This document shows positions 57,082-64,000 of a DNA stretch of 64,000 nt, piece after piece. Under the pieces are notes generated by a model. The model was not told where the DNA came from. It ran no database searches and worked only from the letters and a program-made list of their open reading frames with translations. The position numbers and the translations under genes were made by a program. The stretch is from Sphingobacterium zeae (lineage in GTDB: Bacteria; Bacteroidota; Bacteroidia; Sphingobacteriales; Sphingobacteriaceae), in contig NZ_JAUTBA010000001.1 of NCBI RefSeq assembly GCF_030818895.1, forward strand, positions 5,146,001 to 5,210,000, in the 5' to 3' direction. The number at the start of each line of letters is the position of its first letter. Positions within the stretch are counted from its first letter, which is position 1.

Positions 57082-59901
57082 ATGCCAAGAAACACTTCCA
57101 TTAAGTCGGTTTTAATCATCGGATCAGGTCCCATCGTTATCGGTCAAGCTTGTGAATTTGATTATTCTGGATCTCAAGCATCCCTTTCGTTGAAAGAAGA
57201 AGGTATTGAAGTATCCATCATCAACTCAAACCCTGCAACAATCATGACGGATAAAGTTGTTGCAGACAATGTCTACTTACTTCCATTAACTTGCGAAAGT
57301 ATTGAAGAGATTTTGCAAAAACACAACATTGACGCTGTACTTCCTACCATGGGTGGCCAAACAGCTTTGAACTTATGTATCGAAGCTTCCAACCTAGGCC
57401 TTTGGGAAAAATACAATGTAAAAGTTATCGGTGTTGATGTTGCTGCCATTGAAAAAACTGAAAACCGTGAAGAATTCCGTCAATTAATGGTTGATATCGG
57501 TGTGGGCGTCGCAACATCCAAAATTGCAAACTCATTCCTTGAAGGTAAAGAAGCTGCGCAAGAAATTGGCTATCCGCTTGTTATACGTCCATCTTATACC
57601 CTTGCAGGTACAGGAGGTGGATTTGTTCACAGAAAAGAAGATTTTGACGCAGCCTTAAATAGAGGTTTACATGCATCACCAACACATGAAGTTTTGGTTG
57701 AACAAGCTGTATTGGGCTGGAAAGAATTTGAGTTGGAATTACTTCGTGATACCAACGACAATGTTATCATCATCTGTACCATTGAAAACTTTGATCCAAT
57801 GGGTATCCACACTGGAGACTCGATCACTGTTGCACCAGGCATGACATTATCAGATAAATGTTATCAAGATATGCGTAATCAGGCTATCCTGATGATGCGT
57901 TCAATTGGTACATTTGCAGGTGGTTGTAATGTTCAGTTCTCTGTAAACCCAGAAAACGAAGAAATTATTGCCATCGAAATCAATCCACGTGTATCACGCT
58001 CTTCAGCGTTAGCTTCGAAAGCAACGGGTTATCCTATTGCGAAGATTGCAGCTAAGTTGGCGATCGGTTACAACTTGGATGAATTGCAAAATCAGATCAC
58101 AAAGACAACATCCGCGTACTTTGAGCCAACGTTAGACTATGTGATCGTTAAGATCCCGCGTTTCAACTTCGATAAATTCAAAGGAGCAAACAAGGAATTA
58201 GGTCTACAGATGAAAGCAGTAGGTGAAGTCATGGCTATCGGCCGTACATTTATCGAAGCTTTACAGAAAGCATGTCAATCCATGGAGACCGGCCGCGCTG
58301 GTTTAGGTGCCGATGGTCGTCAATGGAGAAACCTTGACGAAATCATGGATAGTCTGGAACATCCAAGTGGTGACCGTTTATTCCATATTAAAGATGCTTT
58401 CGAATTAGGCGTTCCTTTGGAATCTATCCGTAAGGCAACCCGTATCGACAAATGGTTCTTAGTGCAGATCCAAGAGTTGGTACACCTTGAGCAAGAATTA
58501 CGTCGTTATCAGTTGAATAATATTCCACGCGATTTCTTCATGACCTTAAAACAAAAAGGTTATTCAGATGTACAGATCGCATGGTTACTAGGAAATGTAA
58601 CAGAGGATCAAGTTTACGACCGTCGTAAGGAGTTAGGCATCAACCGTGTTTACAAAATGGTCGATACTTGTGCCGCAGAATTCCCTGCACAAACACCGTA
58701 CTACTATTCGACATTCGAAGAAGAAAACGAATCCATCTCTTCAGATAGAAAGAAAATCATCGTTTTAGGTTCAGGTCCAAACCGTATCGGTCAGGGTATC
58801 GAGTTCGATTACTCCTGTGTACACGGTTTATTGGCGGCTAAAGAATGTGGTTACGAAGCGATTATGGTCAACTGTAATCCGGAGACTGTATCGACAGACT
58901 TCAATATGGCTGACAAATTATACTTCGAGCCCGTATTCTGGGAGCATGTACGTGAGATCATCGAATTAGAAAAACCAGAAGGTGTTATCGTTCAGTTGGG
59001 AGGGCAAACGGCTCTTAAAATGGCTGAGCGTCTAGAGCAACTTGGCGTAAAAATCATCGGTACTTCATTTGAGAATATGGACTTGGCAGAAGACCGTGGC
59101 CGTTTCTCCGATCTATTGAAAGAATTGGAAATTCCATATCCAAGATACGGTGTAGCGACCTCAGCAGAAGAAGCATTGCAAGTTGCAAACGAAGTTGGCT
59201 ATCCAGTATTGGTGCGTCCTTCATACGTATTGGGTGGACAAGGCATGAGCATTGTCATCAACGATGAAGATTTAGAAAAAGCTGTTGTCAACTTGTTGAA
59301 AAACCTTCCTGGAAACCATATCCTGATCGACCACTTCTTGGATCGTGCAGAAGAAGCTGAATCAGATTCAATCTGTGATGGTGAAGAGGTACACATCATT
59401 GGTATGATGGAACACATTGAACCTGCTGGTATCCACTCAGGAGACTCATCGGCGGTATTGCCTCCATTTGGCTTGTCACAAGCTGTTCAGGATAAAATGG
59501 AAGAATACTCGATTAAATTGGCAAAAGCGCTAAACGTAAGAGGTTTATTAAACATTCAGTTTGCTGTCAAAGGCGAGAATGTATATGTTATCGAGGCTAA
59601 TCCACGTGCATCACGTACCGTTCCTTTCATCGCGAAAGCGTATGATGTTCCTTACATCAATATTGCAACTAAAGTTATGTTAGGCGCTAATAAATTGAAA
59701 GATTTCACAATCGAACGTAAACTGAAAGGATACGCGATTAAAGAACCTGTATTCTCTTTCAATAAATTCCCGGAGGTAGACAAACAATTAGGACCTGAGA
59801 TGAAGTCAACGGGTGAAGCAATTCGCTTTATCAAAGATCTTCAAGATCCTTATTTCAGAGAATTGTACAATCAAAAATCAATGTTTTTGAATGCACAATA
59901 A
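57082..59901 (+). CDS. carB: Carbamoyl-phosphate synthase large subunit, MGS domain absent
   Basis: A 939-aa ammonia-using synthetase that makes carbamoyl phosphate for pyrimidines and arginine. Both tandem ATP-grasp halves are present (first [18 protein letters not shown] and [17 protein letters not shown]; second [17 protein letters not shown] and [18 protein letters not shown]). Compared with E. coli (1073 aa), the C-terminal 130 residues, the MGS-like allosteric domain that binds UMP and ornithine, are missing; the protein ends after [16 protein letters not shown] recall this short form in other Bacteroidota. The glutaminase subunit gene carA is not adjacent. Confidence 0.95.
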   Translation: MPRNTSIKSVLIIGSGPIVIGQACEFDYSGSQASLSLKEEGIEVSIINSNPATIMTDKVVADNVYLLPLTCESIEEILQKHNIDAVLPTMGGQTALNLCIEASNLGLWEKYNVKVIGVDVAAIEKTENREEFRQLMVDIGVGVATSKIANSFLEGKEAAQEIGYPLVIRPSYTLAGTGGGFVHRKEDFDAALNRGLHASPTHEVLVEQAVLGWKEFELELLRDTNDNVIIICTIENFDPMGIHTGDSITVAPGMTLSDKCYQDMRNQAILMMRSIGTFAGGCNVQFSVNPENEEIIAIEINPRVSRSSALASKATGYPIAKIAAKLAIGYNLDELQNQITKTTSAYFEPTLDYVIVKIPRFNFDKFKGANKELGLQMKAVGEVMAIGRTFIEALQKACQSMETGRAGLGADGRQWRNLDEIMDSLEHPSGDRLFHIKDAFELGVPLESIRKATRIDKWFLVQIQELVHLEQELRRYQLNNIPRDFFMTLKQKGYSDVQIAWLLGNVTEDQVYDRRKELGINRVYKMVDTCAAEFPAQTPYYYSTFEEENESISSDRKKIIVLGSGPNRIGQGIEFDYSCVHGLLAAKECGYEAIMVNCNPETVSTDFNMADKLYFEPVFWEHVREIIELEKPEGVIVQLGGQTALKMAERLEQLGVKIIGTSFENMDLAEDRGRFSDLLKELEIPYPRYGVATSAEEALQVANEVGYPVLVRPSYVLGGQGMSIVINDEDLEKAVVNLLKNLPGNHILIDHFLDRAEEAESDSICDGEEVHIIGMMEHIEPAGIHSGDSSAVLPPFGLSQAVQDKMEEYSIKLAKALNVRGLLNIQFAVKGENVYVIEANPRASRTVPFIAKAYDVPYINIATKVMLGANKLKDFTIERKLKGYAIKEPVFSFNKFPEVDKQLGPEMKSTGEAIRFIKDLQDPYFRELYNQKSMFLNAQ

Positions 59902-59910
59902 GACATATCA

Positions 59911-59954
59911 ATCAACTAGAAAAGGCTTGCAAATGCAAGCCTTTTCTAGTTGAT
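59911..59954. terminator. Bidirectional terminator between carB and the FGE-type gene
   Basis: A 20-bp perfect stem (59911-59930 with 59935-59954) and AAAT loop. Its right arm covers the stop codon and last codons of the minus-strand gene (stop at 59946-59948). Confidence 0.85.
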
Positions 59955-60983
59955 ATCTTTTACACAGCGGAACCCTACATTATTTGTAGGACTGTTGACC
60001 TCTCCTTTTCCTCTGCTTCCGGCTTTATACCTTTCGCAATATTGATCATTACAAAGAAATGACCCTCCCCGCTGAACGCGTTTTTCAAGATTTGGTTCCT
60101 GCGGATCATAAGAATCTTGTGGTCCTTTGGGGTTAGCCGTTGTACTATGCTGATAATAATCGGGTCTATAAAAATCAGCACACCATTCCCACACATTCCC
60201 TTCCATATCGTACAGTCCCAACGCATTTGCCTGAAATGATTTTACAGGCGCAGTCCCCTCAAAACCATCCTCCTTTGAATCTTGTACAGGAAACTTTCCC
60301 TGGTAAATATTGGCGGTCCATTTACCATTAGGCTTCAAGTCCTTGCCCCAATAATACAAGTCATCGTTTGCATCTTTACGTCCTCTAGCCGCATATTCCC
60401 ATTCCGCTTCCGTAGGCAATCGCTTGCCTGCCCATTTCGCATAAGCTGTAGCATCTTCATAGGCAACCTGGACAACCGGATAATTCATTTTGTCTTTTAT
60501 CGAGCTATTGGGTCCTTCTGGATGCTGCCAATTTGCACCAGGGACGTACACCCACCACATCAGATAATTATTTAATGAATTCAGTTCCTTGGGTTTGGAG
60601 AATACGGCTGAACCAGCGACTAACATTTTAGGATCAACTCCTGGAAAATCTTTCGGATCAAGCTCTCGCTCAGCAACAGTTACATAACCTGTCTCCTTGA
60701 CGAACTCTGCAAATTGCGCATTTGTGACCTCGTGTTCATCCATATAAAATGAATTTAGTTCAACCTGATGTAAAGGCTTACTATCTTCAAAATTCGAACT
60801 TCCCATCAAAAATTTACCCCCTTCGACTAATATCATCTTGTCCGTAGTCTTACTTTTTAACTGGGCAATTTGGGATTTTATCATCCCTGCGCGCGTCGGT
60901 ATATTTTCCCCAACACAACAGGAAAGTGTATCCTTGGTGGAAAATAACGATAAACAGGTCATTAGGGTTAGATTGAATAACAT
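59946..60983 (-). CDS. Formylglycine-generating-enzyme-type protein (SUMF1 family)
   Basis: A 345-aa protein with an N-terminal signal-like segment and a SUMF1/FGE domain: MILVEGGKFLMGS, FYMDEHEVTNAQFAEFVKETGY, LPTEAEWEYAARG, LYDMEGNVWEWCAD and NNVGFRCV. In the active-site region RGGSFLCNDQYCERY, C311 and C316 keep the spacing of the two catalytic cysteines of true FGE, so it may oxidise a sulfatase cysteine to formylglycine. Many SUMF1 relatives lack these, so this is notable. No sulfatase gene is in the window. It lies downstream of the GH109-type gene after a terminator. Confidence 0.85.
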   Translation of the reverse strand: MLFNLTLMTCLSLFSTKDTLSCCVGENIPTRAGMIKSQIAQLKSKTTDKMILVEGGKFLMGSSNFEDSKPLHQVELNSFYMDEHEVTNAQFAEFVKETGYVTVAERELDPKDFPGVDPKMLVAGSAVFSKPKELNSLNNYLMWWVYVPGANWQHPEGPNSSIKDKMNYPVVQVAYEDATAYAKWAGKRLPTEAEWEYAARGRKDANDDLYYWGKDLKPNGKWTANIYQGKFPVQDSKEDGFEGTAPVKSFQANALGLYDMEGNVWEWCADFYRPDYYQHSTTANPKGPQDSYDPQEPNLEKRVQRGGSFLCNDQYCERYKAGSRGKGEVNSPTNNVGFRCVKDIN

Positions 60984-60999
60984 AATTAAAGATAAACAT

Positions 61000-61029
61000 A
61001 AAAGGGGAACATTAAAAAGTTCCCCTTTT
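61000..61029 (-). terminator. Terminator of the GH109-type gene
   Basis: An 11-bp perfect stem (61000-61010 with 61019-61029; AAAAGGGGAAC and complement), 8-nt loop. It is 21 nt after the gene's stop on the minus strand and 17 nt before the start of the FGE-type gene. Confidence 0.75.
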
Positions 61030-61049
61030 ATAATTACTTACACACCGAG

Positions 61050-62456
61050 CTATACACCCAATTGTATATTTTCATTTTTCGCTGATCTCGAACGGATAGG
61101 CGTATTACCACCGCCTTTCAACGTGATTTCTACCGGCATATTATTTTTCCATGCACCCTTTGTGAAATCTGGCACATCAACTGTTTTACAGTTCTTTTCT
61201 ACAGATTCGAAACTCAATGGCACGATACAGCTCCATGAAGCAGCATCATAAACATCCTGGTCCAAAGGTAATCCATTACGCAAACAGTCAATCAGACGCC
61301 AGTCCATCATAAAATCCATCCCACCATGTCCACCAACCTGTTTTGCCTGCTCACCAATATATTTCACCAATTCTGGTGTGTATTTATCGTACAGTTCTTT
61401 TAATTTCTGTTCTGTAATGAATTCATGGCCAAACGCAATATTCTCCGTAGGATACTTTTGTGCAAACCCTTTGGTTCCACTTAGCGTATGTAATCTAGAA
61501 TAAGGTCTAGGAGAAGTGACATCATGCTGCAGCATAATCGTTTTTCCTTTTGCGGTGCGGATAAGCGTTGTATTCATATTGCCACGGTATTTCTTTCCGA
61601 CAAATTTCTGAAAAAAAGAATCCTTGGCCGCTAGCTCTTTTGCTTTTTCTCCCATCATAAAATCATTGGAAGACATTGCCACAAGATGATCCATCTTATC
61701 CCCTCTATTGATATTTAAGCATTGTGCCACAGGCCCAAGTCCATGAGTAGGGTATAGATTTCCATTTAATTTTATATTTTCTCTCAAGCGCCACATGTTA
61801 TCATAACCATTCTTTGCAAAATTCAGATCCAGTAAATCATGGATATAAGCACCTTCTGCATGGATAAGTTCACCAAACAAGCCTTGGCGTACCATATTCA
61901 ATGTCAGCATTTCGAAGAAATCATAACAGCAGTTCTCCAGCATCATACAATGCTTTTTAGTCGCTTCAGATGTCTTCACGACCTCCCAACAATCTTTGAT
62001 TGTCAAAGCGATCGGGACTTCACAAGCCACGTGATTGCCCGCTTTCATTGCAGCAATGCTCATCGGAGTATGATAATCCCAAGGCGTACAAATATAGACG
62101 AGATCGAGTTTCTCTTCTTTCAACAAGAATTTCCAGCCATCTTCACCTGAATACGCTTTCGGAGCTGCTAGACCTTTCGATGTAACGATTTTTGTTGCGC
62201 GCTCCACCCGGTCTGAATGCTTGTCACAAAGTGCGACAATTTCGCATCCCTCAATAAAGGACAAGCGTTCAACAGCTCCCGGGCCACGCATACCAAGTCC
62301 AATTACGGCTACCCTTACCTTATCAATTTTTGGAGCCGCATAGCCACACATATTAAACGATTCTGCTGCCGTTTTGGCATTGACCAAAGTAGGGAGTGAA
62401 ACAGCCAGTGATGACAATATTCCGGCTTTTTTTAGAAAATCTCTTCTAGAATCCAT
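61050..62456 (-). CDS. Gfo/Idh/MocA-fold protein, GH109-type glycosidase
   Basis: A 468-aa protein with a Tat-type signal (RRDFLKKAG, residues 4-12) and a Rossmann fold (VRVAVIGLGMRGPGAVERL). The middle has AEGAYIHDL, YDNMWRLRENIKLNGNLYPTHGLGPV and LNINRGDKMDHLV, which are marks of GH109 enzymes (NAD-dependent alpha-N-acetylgalactosaminidases). They cleave by an oxidation-elimination path with bound NAD. The Tat signal fits export with cofactor already bound. Operator-like palindrome 25 nt upstream. Family firm, GalNAc substrate inferred. Confidence 0.88.
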   Translation of the reverse strand: MDSRRDFLKKAGILSSLAVSLPTLVNAKTAAESFNMCGYAAPKIDKVRVAVIGLGMRGPGAVERLSFIEGCEIVALCDKHSDRVERATKIVTSKGLAAPKAYSGEDGWKFLLKEEKLDLVYICTPWDYHTPMSIAAMKAGNHVACEVPIALTIKDCWEVVKTSEATKKHCMMLENCCYDFFEMLTLNMVRQGLFGELIHAEGAYIHDLLDLNFAKNGYDNMWRLRENIKLNGNLYPTHGLGPVAQCLNINRGDKMDHLVAMSSNDFMMGEKAKELAAKDSFFQKFVGKKYRGNMNTTLIRTAKGKTIMLQHDVTSPRPYSRLHTLSGTKGFAQKYPTENIAFGHEFITEQKLKELYDKYTPELVKYIGEQAKQVGGHGGMDFMMDWRLIDCLRNGLPLDQDVYDAASWSCIVPLSFESVEKNCKTVDVPDFTKGAWKNNMPVEITLKGGGNTPIRSRSAKNENIQLGV

Positions 62457-62480
62457 AATTTAAAGTTCATATAAATTTAA

Positions 62481-62498
62481 AGGGACCAATTGGTCCCT
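62481..62498. promoter_or_regulatory. Perfect 18-bp palindrome, candidate operator of the GH109-type gene
   Basis: AGGGACCAATTGGTCCCT reads the same on both strands and lies 25 nt upstream of the ATG. Size and placement suit a repressor dimer. The binding protein is unknown. Confidence 0.55.
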
Positions 62499-62640
62499 CT
62501 AAAAATCACCTATTTTAAAACAAACTAAACAGTCAATAGAAAAATCCTTTTGGATTAGATTTATATTTGGTTCTTATGTAAGAACTTAATCGCTGTGACA
62601 ATAATAGGGCACTTTTTTTAAAATAAAAAATGAAATATGA

Positions 62641-62677
62641 AAGCAATCGTTTGCTCAATTTACACAAACGATTGCTT
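62641..62677. repeat. 13-bp inverted repeat with LacI-operator-like arms
   Basis: Arms 62641-62653 and 62665-62677 (AAGCAATCGTTTG and complement) around an 11-nt loop. The first arm with one more base reads AGCAATCGTTTGCT, a near-palindrome with a central CG as in LacI-family operators. It could instead be a hairpin of the GH109 5' region. Confidence 0.4.
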
Positions 62678-63091
62678 GATAGGTTATATTTATTGCTTTT
62701 TGCTATTAGCCATCACGAATTGTTTCGCCATAAAATCTGGATTACCAAAATACAATTATAGTCATGTTGGCCATTCGAGCTAGATTGTCTAGATGGATAT
62801 TATGCTGGTATACCACATAGAAGAGAGACCCCTTGTCGATGAAAAATGTTGCTATACCGCTATGGGATCTTGAAACCATGTTCCGGAACCAATAAACTAT
62901 TTACATCTTTTCACCCAGATACAGTTATAAAAGATTCGTGTAGCCACTACTGGAAATAGCAATGATAATAGAACATAGAAAGTGGATCATCACTGGTCCT
63001 GAAGCGGGTAAGGATGGGAAAGTTACACGGCAGATGACTGCCCTCCGCTGGACCGGCCTCACCCACGGTCGGGGGCAGCATACAAACGAAA

Positions 63092-63122
63092 GAAGCCCTT
63101 GACTGTTTCCAGCAAGGGCTTC
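63092..63122 (-). terminator. Terminator of the rRNA operon
   Basis: A 10-bp perfect stem (63092-63101 with 63113-63122; GAAGCCCTTG and complement), 11-nt loop, followed on the minus strand by CTTTCGTTTG. It lies 12 nt after the 5S gene. Confidence 0.7.
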
Positions 63123-63133
63123 CGTGTAAAAAA

Positions 63134-63241
63134 AGGCACCGACCTACTCTCCCACCTGTTACGGCAATACCATCGGCTCTGGCGGGCTTGACTGCTCTGT
63201 TCGGAATGGGAAGAGGTAGACACCGCCGATATAGGCACCTA
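63134..63241 (-). rRNA. rrf: 5S ribosomal RNA
   Basis: About 108 nt on the minus strand. Its two ends pair (GGTGCC with GGCACC), and the conserved inner segment CCATTCCGAACAGAG is present, as is the closing GGGAGAGTAGGTCGGTGCC. Ends are estimated to a few bases. It is the last gene of an rRNA operon whose 23S gene begins to the right. Confidence 0.92.
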
Positions 63242-63374
63242 AAAATCTTTATTGGCTGATATATGATATCCATATCATGTTATCCATGCCAAATGACATA
63301 TATACTGAAAGAGTTACGTTTCTGCTTTGTTATTCTTTTCGTTTCTAAAAATTAAAGAGGAAGACAACAGTGTC

Positions 63375-64000
<626 letters not shown>

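Larger units (their letters stand above)
62457..63091. other. Intergenic region between the GH109-type gene and the rRNA operon
   Basis: About 635 nt with no convincing gene. It holds the palindrome at 62481-62498, an inverted repeat at 62641-62677 (both listed separately), and a GC-rich block at about 62980-63090 with small hairpins (GGCAGATGACTGCC). One open frame of 108 codons on the minus strand covers the block and the 5S gene, and is rejected. Confidence 0.6.

Noticed and set aside
62947-63273. 108-codon open frame on the minus strand over the 5S rRNA
   Set aside because: It overlaps the 5S gene and its terminator. Such frames over rRNA are a known source of false genes.

Overview
The window reads as chromosome from a Bacteroidota member of the Sphingobacteriaceae, most likely Sphingobacterium or a close relative; the genus is inferred from remembered protein families, not from a search. 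Supporting signs are the family set (GLPGLI protein, DUF6427, DUF2480, DUF3108, DUF3109, lipoprotein-type LptC, CarB without its C-terminal regulatory domain), AT-rich intergenic DNA, few Shine-Dalgarno sequences, and many matches to the Bacteroidota -7 box TAnnTTTG just upstream of genes. The window is mostly ordinary core chromosome: no phage, transposase, CRISPR array or plasmid gene is visible.

Layout. 1-3.7 kb (minus): hisC (partial), ribonuclease Z with a STAS partner, purC, phoH. 4-8.3 kb (plus): SAM hydroxide adenosyltransferase family gene, a GC-rich long inverted-repeat element at about 4.9-5.15 kb, an unknown membrane coiled-coil protein, an MsbA-like ABC exporter, a YtxH-like protein. 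8.3-11 kb: heme handling ccmB-ccmC-ccmD plus DUF6427. 11.2-15.5 kb: cell envelope (outer-membrane protein, lptC, PpiD-like foldase). 15.5-19.6 kb: DUF2480, DUF3108, DUF3109, polyprenyl diphosphate synthase, TerC. 19.9-27.2 kb: a C1 peptidase, a thioredoxin-fold protein, a prolyl oligopeptidase and an M1 metallopeptidase, all with export signals. 27.2-30.6 kb: lpxH, a Crp-type regulator with an SMR transporter, prfA, and four identical tRNA-Asp genes. 30.8-34.9 kb: a GH2 beta-galactosidase broken by a 1-nt frameshift. 35.2-37 kb: an ECF sigma factor (frameshifted in this sequence) next to a membrane protein that joins an anti-sigma-like N-terminus to a periplasmic HtrA-type protease. 37-44.3 kb: peroxiredoxin, acyl-CoA dehydrogenase, proBA with a small unknown gene, uvrB. 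44.5-47.6 kb: upp, a YkuK-type RNase H-like gene, pnuC (frameshifted in A8) with a NadR-type kinase, a bacilliredoxin. 47.8-53.3 kb: lipoprotein amidohydrolase, and a GLPGLI/TonB-receptor-like pair. 53.5-62.5 kb: lipA, a GH20 hexosaminidase, carB, a formylglycine-generating-type enzyme, a GH109-type enzyme. From 63.1 kb: the end of an rRNA operon on the minus strand (5S, 3' part of 23S).

Working together. Envelope biogenesis (LptC, LpxH, PpiD-like, OMP), heme export, extracytoplasmic peptidases and glycan breakdown (GH2, GH20, GH109) dominate. PnuC plus the nicotinamide riboside kinase form an NAD salvage unit, and ProB/ProA form the proline pathway. The least ordinary items are the sigma factor/anti-sigma-protease pair, the structured repeat near 5 kb, three frameshifts within 15 kb (which may be sequence errors), and a perfect 18-bp palindrome upstream of the GH109 gene.
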